A stretch of 64,000 bases of DNA, from assembly GCF_030506285.1 (NCBI RefSeq), contig NZ_CP119422.1, positions 7,055,501 through 7,119,500 of the forward strand. The letters run 5' to 3'. Shown one piece after another: positions 7,441 to 15,502 of this stretch (its first letter is position 1; each line of letters opens with the position of its first letter). The notes under the pieces were generated by a model. That model was not told where the DNA came from, searched no databases, and saw nothing but the letters and a program-made list of their open reading frames with translations. Made by a program: the position numbers and the translations under genes. The stretch comes from Catalinimonas niigatensis (GTDB lineage Bacteria; Bacteroidota; Bacteroidia; Cytophagales; Cyclobacteriaceae).

Positions 7441-7481
7441 AAAGTGCTTCAATCCCTAAGTAGTAGATTGAAGCACTTTTT
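7441..7481. terminator. Bidirectional terminator between convergent genes
   Basis: AAAGTGCTTCAATC (7441-7454) pairs perfectly with GATTGAAGCACTTT (7466-7479) around an 11-base loop and is followed by T's. It can serve the DUF6265 gene (plus) and the Nramp-like gene (minus), whose stop is at 7481-7483. Confidence 0.8.
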
Positions 7482-8773
7482 CATAATAGTTCACCCAAAG
7501 CAATGACACCAGTGTAAGAAATGATACAGGCAAAAATCAGGGCAGCCAGCAGTCCTATGTTCAATCCCAGTCCTGCTTTGTGCTCGCCCATGAGTTCTTT
7601 TCGGTTCACCAGATACAAAATACAGACAATCACCAGCGGCAATACAAACACTCCAGCGACTTGTGTCACAATCTGGGCAGCAATGGGATTGGCTCCCAGA
7701 ATGGGCACGGTCAAACCCACCAGACAAGCCACGGCTGTCAGGCTTTTGAATCTTGATGAATTGGTATCCAGTTCACCATCCCGATAATCAGCGATCAGCA
7801 GCGGAGCTACCATCAGGATAGGGAAAATAGAAGAAAGCCCGGCACTCAAAGCCCCTACCATGAAGATGACCACAGCAAACTTACCGGCTACCGGTTCCAG
7901 GGTCTGCACCATATCCAGTACCTTCTCAATGGTTTTACCTTCATAAAACATCGCCCCTGTCGCTGCCGCCATAATAGCTATGTTGATGATAAACATCAGA
8001 ATGGCAGCGGTCAGGGCATCTTTAGATTGCTCTTTGGTGTGAGAAGCATTCCAGCCTTTGCCTTTCATCAGCAGGGGACGCACCACAAAGGTAGGAGCTG
8101 CCATGGTGGTGCCTACAAAAGCGGCGACCAGGAGTTTGCCTCCGGCTACCTCAGGAATGCTGGGCACAAGTCCTTTGGCGATGTCTGTGGGTTCAGGAAA
8201 AACCACAAAGAGAGAAATCAGGAAAGAAAGTCCCATCAGGGTCACAAAGATGATGAGCACTTTTTCAAAAAAGGAATACTGACCAACCCAGAGCAAGGCA
8301 TACATGATCAGGATGATGGCGATGGCAATGCCCAGCACCACCCAGTAGTTCTCAGCAGGTAAACCAGGAAAAAAGAGCAGCACAGTTTCGTAAATAGCAT
8401 TGGCACTCAGACCTAATATTCCGGAAAGGGAATTCCACTGGGCGATGATGATACCGATGACCACCAGGATGGCGATGAGTTTACCACCTTTGAGTTTAGT
8501 TTTGAAACTGAAAATGGAAGTCAGTCCGGTGACGACAGCAAAGCGTCCGTAAGCTTCCATCAAAACCCAGGAAAAGACACAGCTGAGCAGCAGCACCCAG
8601 GTGAGTTGCATGCCGAACTGGCTGCCGGCTTTGGCCATAGAAGTGACACTGCCGGTACCGATGGTGTAGCCGATGCAGAAGATGCCCGGACCGATGCTGA
8701 GCAGGGCCAGCCATACCTTCTGCATAAATGAAGGCTTATCCTTTTCCTGCCGGATGGTTTTTTCTGGTGACAT
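7481..8773 (-). CDS. Atypical Nramp-family membrane transporter
   Basis: The 430-residue product has about 11 hydrophobic helices and the Nramp/SLC11 signature start SIGPGIFCIGYTIGTGS. In classical Nramp metal transporters TM1 carries DPGN, whose Asp and Asn bind the metal, and TM6 carries a Met/His ligand pattern. Here the DPGN position reads GTGS (residues 39-42), and the TM6 region reads GTTMAAPTFVVRP (221-233) without the usual MPH. The known ligands are therefore absent. It may transport another substrate or use other residues; a diverged Nramp-related branch is more likely than a decayed gene because the frame is full length. It follows the exported TIM-barrel lipoprotein gene by only three bases, so the two are one operon. 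Confidence 0.85.
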   Translation of the reverse strand: MSPEKTIRQEKDKPSFMQKVWLALLSIGPGIFCIGYTIGTGSVTSMAKAGSQFGMQLTWVLLLSCVFSWVLMEAYGRFAVVTGLTSIFSFKTKLKGGKLIAILVVIGIIIAQWNSLSGILGLSANAIYETVLLFFPGLPAENYWVVLGIAIAIILIMYALLWVGQYSFFEKVLIIFVTLMGLSFLISLFVVFPEPTDIAKGLVPSIPEVAGGKLLVAAFVGTTMAAPTFVVRPLLMKGKGWNASHTKEQSKDALTAAILMFIINIAIMAAATGAMFYEGKTIEKVLDMVQTLEPVAGKFAVVIFMVGALSAGLSSIFPILMVAPLLIADYRDGELDTNSSRFKSLTAVACLVGLTVPILGANPIAAQIVTQVAGVFVLPLVIVCILYLVNRKELMGEHKAGLGLNIGLLAALIFACIISYTGVIALGELL

Positions 8774-8776
8774 GGC

Positions 8777-9766
8777 TTAAGGATTAGCGATGAAACCCTG
8801 CTCCTTAAGATAATTCACGCTCTCTTCCATATTGCCAAAAGCCTGCTCCTCATTGTCCACCGCCTGCAACTCAATGGCTACATAAGGTATGTTGTTCTCC
8901 GACATGATCTGAAATACTGTATCAAAAGCCAGCGGGTTTTCCATCAATGTGGCTTGTGCCTGTCCATCTTTTGCAGACTTTAAATGAATGTAATACAAAT
9001 TGTCTGCATGTTCTTCCAGAAAAGTCAGAATACTGTCAGCAGGAGGATGCACGCGGGAGACACTGAATGGATTGGCGGTATCAAACTGCCAGCCTACATT
9101 TTCGCTGGTACGGGCAAAGAGATCCGAAATGCCAAAATATTCATTACTCTTTCCAAAAAAGGATTCGGAAGCATTTTCAATGACATATTGCAAGCCATTT
9201 TCCTCGGCCATAGCTGCTGCACTGTCAGCATAAAGTACCAGTTGTTCCAATTCCTCGGCTGTCCAGCCTTGTTTATTGGTATCGGCATTGAACTCAGCGA
9301 AGCTGCCCAGAGAACGAATGATTCCGGGACCCTCAAAGACCGCTGCATTTTTCACTCCCTTGCTAAAGGTTGGCCAGAAGTCATTGTCCAGCAAGCCCTT
9401 TTGGATGGCATAGCTTACTTCAATGTTTTTTTCCTGAGCATAATCAGAAAGCTGTTGTGCCTCGTCCAAAGTAAGTTCAGCGCTCGGATCTCTGAGTTCT
9501 ATCCAGGCATAACCTTCGCCAGTAGCATAATCAATCAGTTTCTTTGAGTTTTCTAGATTGACTGGCATCACGGGCAGAAAGTTCTGGGTAGTAAACCCTA
9601 ACTTTAGTTCAGGATAATTAGAAAATTGCATGGTTTGAGTAGAATCGGCTGTTGTGTTGCCACTTTCAGCATTTTCCTGTGTCTGAGTACATCCCCAGAG
9701 AGAAAGAATACTGAGGAGGGCAAGATGTTGAAAAAGAGAAGCTTGGTAGGTTCGTTGCATGTTCAT
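8777..9766 (-). CDS. Exported sugar phosphate isomerase/epimerase-like TIM-barrel lipoprotein
   Basis: The product is about 329 residues from ATG 9766 (an ATG at 9796 would add ten). It opens with a lipoprotein signal ending LSILSLWGC, acylated at the Cys. A low-complexity acidic/Thr linker follows, then an AP-endonuclease-2-like TIM barrel. Barrel strands are visible as LKLGFTTQNF, GYAWIELRDP, IEVSYAIQ, YVIENAS, VGWQFDTANP, LYYIHLKSAKDG and IPYVAIELQ. The Glu, Asp and His at strand ends fit the divalent-metal site of this superfamily. The substrate is unknown. Its placement outside the cytoplasm and its pairing with an Nramp-like transporter are unusual. It diverges from the ECF sigma gene at 10087 and may belong to the same catabolic locus. 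Confidence 0.8.
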   Translation of the reverse strand: MNMQRTYQASLFQHLALLSILSLWGCTQTQENAESGNTTADSTQTMQFSNYPELKLGFTTQNFLPVMPVNLENSKKLIDYATGEGYAWIELRDPSAELTLDEAQQLSDYAQEKNIEVSYAIQKGLLDNDFWPTFSKGVKNAAVFEGPGIIRSLGSFAEFNADTNKQGWTAEELEQLVLYADSAAAMAEENGLQYVIENASESFFGKSNEYFGISDLFARTSENVGWQFDTANPFSVSRVHPPADSILTFLEEHADNLYYIHLKSAKDGQAQATLMENPLAFDTVFQIMSENNIPYVAIELQAVDNEEQAFGNMEESVNYLKEQGFIANP

Positions 9767-10086
9767 AGATGGCTGTGATTCGGTTATTTTAAGCATTGAA
9801 GATAGAAATATTCAGGATAATCCCTGAAATTTTTTTAAGCTTTATTTCAGTCGCACGAAATAACAAAATTATCAAGCACGCTTCAATATCGGGATGCTAA
9901 TGAAAATTTATCAAAATGAATACCAGCAATATCTTTGCTTTTTGTTAGGTTTGAAGATTGAATATTTTGCTTTATTTTTTGTAATACATATAAGATTCTT
10001 TAAAAGTTAAAAAAATAAATCTCAGCTTGTATTCAATCAGAAAAAAAGTAAATTCATCATTCCTTAGCACTTTTTTTACGATTATC
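9767..10086. other. Divergent intergenic region, AT-rich
   Basis: About 320 AT-rich bases separate the minus-strand isomerase and the ECF sigma gene and should hold both promoters. The plus strand has near-matches to the -7 motif (for example around 9968-9985, with spacing one base off). No exact TTG-N19/20-TAnnTTTG pair is seen. I see no small ORF or RNA gene. Confidence 0.4.
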
Positions 10087-10662
10087 ATGATTTCAAAGCC
10101 GTATAAATATGATTTTAATCATCTGGGAGATGACCAACTGTGGGGAGAACTCCAGTCTGGGAATACGGAGGCATTTGAATATATCTATGAGAAGAATGTT
10201 CAGGGCTTGTTTGATTATGGGATGCACCTTCATCCCGACTCCGATCTGATCAAAGATGTGATTCAGGAGTTGTTTATCCATATCTGGCAGCGCCGGGACT
10301 CACTGAGTAACGTGAAAAATATTCGTAACTATCTGATGGTGAGTTTCAGAAGGAGCGTCATCACTCATCTGGAAGCCCACAAAAAGTGGCAGGGGCCTAT
10401 GCTGGAAAAAATGAACCATCGGGTAGAAACGGATGCGCCCCATGAAAGCCGTATGATTGCCCATGAAGTATTTGTACGGCAGGAACAAGACCTGATGACT
10501 GCCATAGAAAAACTACCTCCCCGGCAGAAAGAAATTATCTATCTGCTGTTTTTCAAGAAGCTTCCCCAAAAGGAAATTGCGCAAATGATGGCGATCAATC
10601 TGGCCTCTGTCTATACCCTGACTTCCAAGGCCATCAAGAATTTAAAGCAGCAGCTACAGTAA
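10087..10662 (+). CDS. ECF RNA polymerase sigma factor (Bacteroidota SusCD-linked type)
   Basis: The 191-residue protein has sigma region 2 (about 15-90: AFEYIYEKNVQGLFDYGM, LIKDVIQELFIHIWQRRDSL, IRNYLMVSFRRSVI) and region 4 (about 130-188: AIEKLPPRQKEIIYLLFFKKLPQKEIAQMM, then VYTLTSKAIKNL). This is the group paired with FecR anti-sigma factors in Bacteroidota. It directs RNA polymerase to the promoters of its SusC/SusD operon. I chose ATG 10087; the open frame extends 20 codons upstream to a TTG with unlikely sequence. The FecR partner follows 163 bases later. Confidence 0.93.
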   Translation: MISKPYKYDFNHLGDDQLWGELQSGNTEAFEYIYEKNVQGLFDYGMHLHPDSDLIKDVIQELFIHIWQRRDSLSNVKNIRNYLMVSFRRSVITHLEAHKKWQGPMLEKMNHRVETDAPHESRMIAHEVFVRQEQDLMTAIEKLPPRQKEIIYLLFFKKLPQKEIAQMMAINLASVYTLTSKAIKNLKQQLQ

Positions 10663-10825
10663 AGACTCCCCTTTTATATTTCCCTTAATGATTGTATTTA
10701 CTACATAAACAGATGCAAACATGCGTCTTACAGCTATTTCAAGGATGCTTTTGTGGGTGGTGAAAAAAAAATTCAAAAAAGATAAAAAATGAAGGATAGG
10801 TTTTAGCGCTTTTTCCCTCCTATAT

Positions 10826-11917
10826 ATGAAGAGCAATTATATGAACTATCAACATTACGCTATTGAGGATTTTTTGCTGGACAAAAAATTCAGGGACTGG
10901 GTAGAACAACCTGATGAGGGGCTGGAGTCTTTCTGGAACGCGTTTTTAGCAGCGCATCCCGGGAAGATAGAAGAAGTGAGGACTGCCCGAGAAATGTTGC
11001 AAAAAATGAAATTTAAAAACCATGCATTAAGTGCAGATGAGGTAAGTGGTTTGTGGACGGGCATTCTTCAGAAAAGGGACCAAGAAACTTTTCAGAAAAC
11101 AGATAATACCCATGTGGTACCTTTATATCCTACTCATCCGATAGCAGGAGAAAAGTTTAGTGCTGCGTTTTTCAGAAAAAGATATATCAATGTTGCTGCC
11201 AGTATCACCTTACTGTGTATAAGTGCAGTGTTGTTTTTATGGATCAATATTTACGAGAGTGAAGAGATATATACGACAGCTTATGGAGAAACTAAAACCA
11301 TTCCCTTGCCTGATGGCTCAGTCGCTACTTTAAATGCAAATTCCAGGCTGCGTGTCCCGGAAGATTGGAAAAACGATCAGGCAAGGGAAGTATGGCTGGA
11401 AGGAGAAGCTTTCTTTGAAGTTCAAAAAATCAGTCAAAATGACAATTTGAACGCGAAACTGCCTTATAAATTTATAGTACATTCTGAAGGTGTGGCAGTG
11501 GAGGTATTGGGAACGAAGTTTAATGTCAATACCCGTAGAGAAAAAGTACAGGTGGTCCTCAATAGTGGCCGCGTGAGGCTAAAATGGAAGGAGAAGGAAA
11601 TGCTGATGCAGCCGGGAGAATTGGTAGAAGTGAGTAAAGCAGGACATGAAATTTCTCAACGGATAGTAAAGCCCGAGGCGTATTCATCCTGGAAAGATCA
11701 TCATCTCCTCTGTGATGCTACGCCTTTGCAAGAACTGGCCCATACAATTGAAGATAGGTTTGGCTATCAGTTGGTCATTCAGGATGAGCAGATGAAGGAT
11801 ATCACAGTATCGGGCACTATTCCTTTGGACAGTATTGAGACACTCCAATTGGTGATATCCAGGTTAATTAAGGCAAATGTTGAACTGCAAGGAAATAAGC
11901 TAGTGATTCATAAATAA
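10826..11917 (+). CDS. FecR-family anti-sigma factor
   Basis: The 363-residue inner-membrane protein has a cytoplasmic N-terminal sigma-binding part (about 1-100, with FRDWVEQPDEGLESFWNAFLAAHP), one membrane helix at about 116-135 (INVAASITLLCISAVLFLWI), and a periplasmic FecR domain (about 145-245: TAYGETKTIPLPDGSVATLNANSRL, WLEGEAFFEV, VEVLGTKFNVNTR, VLNSGRVRL). A C-terminal DUF4974 domain follows (about 290-360, PLQELAHTIEDRFGYQLVI to LVIHK). It holds the ECF sigma until the SusC-type receiver, through its STN domain, signals substrate. An ATG at 10841 is an alternative start. A purine-rich A-tract precedes the gene, as before the second FecR at 63571. Confidence 0.93.
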   Translation: MKSNYMNYQHYAIEDFLLDKKFRDWVEQPDEGLESFWNAFLAAHPGKIEEVRTAREMLQKMKFKNHALSADEVSGLWTGILQKRDQETFQKTDNTHVVPLYPTHPIAGEKFSAAFFRKRYINVAASITLLCISAVLFLWINIYESEEIYTTAYGETKTIPLPDGSVATLNANSRLRVPEDWKNDQAREVWLEGEAFFEVQKISQNDNLNAKLPYKFIVHSEGVAVEVLGTKFNVNTRREKVQVVLNSGRVRLKWKEKEMLMQPGELVEVSKAGHEISQRIVKPEAYSSWKDHHLLCDATPLQELAHTIEDRFGYQLVIQDEQMKDITVSGTIPLDSIETLQLVISRLIKANVELQGNKLVIHK

Positions 11918-11921
11918 AAAA

Positions 11922-11958
11922 ACCTGCCCGCTCAGGGGGGAACTTGAGCCAAGCAGGT
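11922..11958 (+). promoter_or_regulatory. Two-step hairpin between FecR and SusC genes
   Basis: ACCTGC (11922-11927) pairs with GCAGGT (11953-11958), and inside it GCTCA (11930-11934) pairs with TGAGC (11945-11949), separated by a small CC/CAA internal loop and capped by a G-rich loop. It lies four bases after the FecR stop and 31 bases before ATG 11989. No T-run follows, so a processing or attenuation site is more likely than a simple terminator. Confidence 0.45.
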
Positions 11959-11988
11959 GTAAGTAAATCAACTTTAAATTTAAACATT

Positions 11989-14900
11989 ATGTCGCACAAT
12001 CTACACGTAATGAACAGACTTTTCATGTCTATTCTAGTCGTTTTCTCCCTGCATGTAGGGGCATCGGCTCAGTTGGCGTTTAATGAACGCCTACCGACCG
12101 GAGATCAGGACAATCAACAGTCTTTGAAATCGGTACTTCTAAAATTTGAAACCAAGCACAAAGTAAGCATTATCTTTCAGGACCAGGATGTGAAAAACAA
12201 AACAGTGGACGAAAGTCATCTGGATTATCAAAAGCTGGAAGAGACGCTTCATCAGGTACTTAAACCATTGGGGTTGAAGTATGAAAAAGTAAAAAACAAT
12301 GTTTTTGTCATTCAGGAAACTGAAGCTTCTCAGCAAATAAAAAAAGTGGAGAACAAAAGGATTAGCTCCAGTGACCTCACTCAGGTAGATCAGCTCATCT
12401 TACCTGCTCCTCAGCTCTACTTTAATACCTATCTGAACAATAACAATAATTCCCGGGAGCAGTCTATCAGTGGAACAGTAACAGATATGGAATCCGGAGA
12501 GGGTTTGCCCGGCGTCAACATTCTGGCGAAGGGTACCAGTTCAGGTACAGTGACGGATATTAGTGGCAACTATAAAATCAGTGTTGGTGATGAGGTGAGC
12601 ACCCTGGTTTTTTCTTCCATTGGTTATACTACAGAAGAAGTCAGCATCAATGGCAGGAATGTAATTGATGTAGTGCTTTCGCAGGACATACAGTCACTTT
12701 CTGAGGTAGTCGTCACTGCTTTGGGTATTGAGCGGAAAAGAGAGGCTTTGGCCTATTCGGTTTCTGAAGTACAGGGAGAGGAATTTACCCAGGCCAGGGA
12801 ACCCAATGTTGCCAATGCTTTGACCGGTAAAGTGGCTGGTGTAAATGCCACCGGTATGGCCACCGGACCGGGAGGATCCAGTCGGGTGATTATCAGAGGA
12901 AATGGTTCGCTGGTGGGTGACAATCAGCCTTTATATGTCGTCAATGGAATGCCCATAGATAATTCTATACCCGGAGGCGGTTCTACCACTGACGGTCAAG
13001 GCATCAATGTGGATAGGGGAGATGGTATTGCGGGGATCAATCCCGATGATATAGAAACCATTAGTGTACTGAAAGGTGGTGCAGCAGCGGCCTTGTATGG
13101 TTCTCGTGCTGCCAATGGCGTAATATTGATCACCACCAAAAGAGGAAAAGGACAGGAAGGTATCGGTGTGGAATACAATACTAACCTGACTTTTGATACA
13201 CCTTCTATGTTTCCCGACTTTCAATATGAATACGGACAGGGTTTTGACGGAAGAAAACCACTCACCCAGGCCGAAGCACTAAGTTCAGGTCGTTTGTCAT
13301 ATGGCGCCCCTATGGATGGCCAGCCTTCCATTCAGTTTGATGGCGTAGAGCGTCCTTATTCTCCGGTGAATGTCAAAGACAATATCAAGAATTTCTACAG
13401 AACTGGTACCACATTTGTCAATACCGTGGCGCTGAGTGGAGGGAGTGACAATGTGAATTTCAGATTGTCTTTATCTGATATGGATGTAGAAAGTGTAGTG
13501 CCTAATTCTAACTTTAACCGGAAAACCACCAACCTTAATTTGAACGCTTTTTTAGGCAAAAAGCTCAGTTTTGAAACAGTGGTTCAGTACAATTTTGAGC
13601 AGGCCAACAACCGTCCTGGTACCGGATATGCTGACTATAATGCGGGTTGGGCCACGCATCTGGTTGCTAATACGGTAGACATCAGAAGCCTGGCGCCAGG
13701 CTACGACGAAAACGGAAGAGAGATTGAATGGAACCCTGTACCCGTAGCAAACAACGCCTATTGGGTAGTGAATCGCTATCATAACAATGATGAGAAAAAC
13801 CGCTTTATCGGGCAGGCCAACCTTCAGTATGACATTCTGGACAATCTGAATATCAGAGGTAGTGTAAGCCGTGACTTTTACAATTTTGACTATGTAGGCA
13901 TTACACCTTACAATACGGCCTTTGAACCCCAGGGAAGATATGAGTCGTTGAAAGCTGATGTGTCAGAAACCAACGCCATGCTTACTCTGAATTATAACAC
14001 TGCCTTTCTGAACAATTTCAACATCAACGCTATGGTGGGAGGTAACCGGCAGAAGGGGGTCAACAATTCTACTGCGATTGATGGCAGCCAGTTTACAATT
14101 CCTTACTTCTACAGCTATACCAACCTGGCAACCTTGACGACCATACCCAGTAACAGGGTAACTGCTACCAACTCATTGTTTGGCTCAGCCGATTTGGATT
14201 ATAAAGGAATTGTGTATTTGACACTGACAGGAAGACAGGATTGGTTTTCTACTTTGAGTCCCGAGAATAATAGTATCTTTTACCCATCCATTGGCGGTAG
14301 CTTTATTCTGTCAGAGGCAGTAGATCTGCCCAACGTGATTGATTTTGTCAAGCTAAGAGGCTCCTGGGCACAGGTAGGTGGGGCTACGCCTGATCCTTAT
14401 CTGATCAACCAGACTTTTGATATGGTACAGGGTGGACATAATGGAAGACCTGTTCAGGCAATTACCACCGATCTGGTGACCAACCCTGACCTCAGGCCAT
14501 TGACATCCACTACCTACGAAGCTGGCATTGACGTGCAACTGATGGAAAGTCGTTTGGGCATAGACCTGACTTTTTATGACCGTACCACAACCGACGATAT
14601 TGTCCAGACCAATATTTCTGAAGCTTCGGGCTACAGAAGGGCATTGCTCAATGTGGGTGAACTCAACAATAGAGGAGTAGAATTATTGCTGACCGGCAGC
14701 CCCGTAAGAAGCAGCAATTTCAACTGGAATGTGAGCTACAATATGGCTTATAACGATAGCAAAATTGTGAAACTTGCGGAAGGATTAAATACCGTGCAGG
14801 TAGGAAGTGGTATCGGAGGAGGTTCTATCCAGAATGAGATCGGCAGGCCTTACGGTATTATCAAAGGCTACCGGATAAGAACCGATGAAAATGGACAGAC

Positions 14901-15486
14901 CGTATTTAATGCCAATAGTGGTTATGAAGCCAGAAGTGAAATTGAAGAGTTGGGCTTAGGCGTACCTCCGCTGACGATGGGACTGACCAATGATTTCAGG
15001 TACAAAAATTTCTCTCTGAATGTGCTGCTGGATGGTAAGTTTGGCAATTCCATTTACTCTAACCTTGCCCAGTACTCGCATCGTTTTGGATTGACCAAAG
15101 CTACTCTTCCCGGTAGAGAAAATGGCTTACAGTTATCAGGGGTAGATGAAGAAGGAAATCCTTACGAAAGGGTTGTGCCGGTAGAGGAGTTGGATACCTA
15201 CTATGATAACCATAAGAATTATACTGATATTTTTGTGTACAATGGGAGCTTTATCAAGCTTCGCCAGCTTATCTTCAGCTATAAGCTGCCGGTGGATAAG
15301 TTAAGCTTTATCAAATTGCAGTCTGCTTCCATTTCTTTGGTCGGGCGTAACCTTGCCATACTCTACAAACATACTGATCTGTTTGATCCTGAGTCCAGCT
15401 ATACCAACGGAAATGCCCAGGGTTTGGAAGCCTTCGGTGTGCCCAGAACACGCAGCTTTGGGGTCAACTTAATGGTCAAATTTTAA
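11989..15486 (+). CDS. SusC/RagA-type TonB-dependent outer-membrane transporter with STN domain
   Basis: The product is about 1165 residues from ATG 11989. It has a signal peptide (LFMSILVVFSLHVGASAQ), an STN domain (about 40-115), and a carboxypeptidase-regulatory-like domain (about 160-235: SGTVTDMESGEGLPGVNILAKGTSSG). A TonB plug follows (about 250-360: ANALTGKVAGVNATG, VIIRGNGSL, DDIETISVLKGGAAAALYGSRAANGVI), then a long beta-barrel ending in NLMVKF. SusC proteins move oligomeric or complex nutrients across the outer membrane with a SusD lid. The STN domain signals to FecR, fitting the sigma/anti-sigma pair upstream. An upstream TTG at 11944 stays in frame but lies inside the hairpin. The substrate is not readable; the downstream PLP enzyme and amidohydrolase suggest an amino-acid or amino-sugar derivative. 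Confidence 0.95.
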   Translation: MSHNLHVMNRLFMSILVVFSLHVGASAQLAFNERLPTGDQDNQQSLKSVLLKFETKHKVSIIFQDQDVKNKTVDESHLDYQKLEETLHQVLKPLGLKYEKVKNNVFVIQETEASQQIKKVENKRISSSDLTQVDQLILPAPQLYFNTYLNNNNNSREQSISGTVTDMESGEGLPGVNILAKGTSSGTVTDISGNYKISVGDEVSTLVFSSIGYTTEEVSINGRNVIDVVLSQDIQSLSEVVVTALGIERKREALAYSVSEVQGEEFTQAREPNVANALTGKVAGVNATGMATGPGGSSRVIIRGNGSLVGDNQPLYVVNGMPIDNSIPGGGSTTDGQGINVDRGDGIAGINPDDIETISVLKGGAAAALYGSRAANGVILITTKRGKGQEGIGVEYNTNLTFDTPSMFPDFQYEYGQGFDGRKPLTQAEALSSGRLSYGAPMDGQPSIQFDGVERPYSPVNVKDNIKNFYRTGTTFVNTVALSGGSDNVNFRLSLSDMDVESVVPNSNFNRKTTNLNLNAFLGKKLSFETVVQYNFEQANNRPGTGYADYNAGWATHLVANTVDIRSLAPGYDENGREIEWNPVPVANNAYWVVNRYHNNDEKNRFIGQANLQYDILDNLNIRGSVSRDFYNFDYVGITPYNTAFEPQGRYESLKADVSETNAMLTLNYNTAFLNNFNINAMVGGNRQKGVNNSTAIDGSQFTIPYFYSYTNLATLTTIPSNRVTATNSLFGSADLDYKGIVYLTLTGRQDWFSTLSPENNSIFYPSIGGSFILSEAVDLPNVIDFVKLRGSWAQVGGATPDPYLINQTFDMVQGGHNGRPVQAITTDLVTNPDLRPLTSTTYEAGIDVQLMESRLGIDLTFYDRTTTDDIVQTNISEASGYRRALLNVGELNNRGVELLLTGSPVRSSNFNWNVSYNMAYNDSKIVKLAEGLNTVQVGSGIGGGSIQNEIGRPYGIIKGYRIRTDENGQTVFNANSGYEARSEIEELGLGVPPLTMGLTNDFRYKNFSLNVLLDGKFGNSIYSNLAQYSHRFGLTKATLPGRENGLQLSGVDEEGNPYERVVPVEELDTYYDNHKNYTDIFVYNGSFIKLRQLIFSYKLPVDKLSFIKLQSASISLVGRNLAILYKHTDLFDPESSYTNGNAQGLEAFGVPRTRSFGVNLMVKF

Positions 15487-15502
15487 TCATTTAACGCTAA
15501 CA

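Noticed and set aside
11944-11988. TTG at 11944 as the SusC start
   Set aside because: It lies inside the hairpin and puts a polar stretch ahead of the signal peptide; ATG 11989 gives a normal signal.
12931-13224. Antisense frames inside the SusC gene and other large genes
   Set aside because: They follow the codon pattern of the sense genes, have no ribosome sites or domains, and are expected by chance in genes of this composition.
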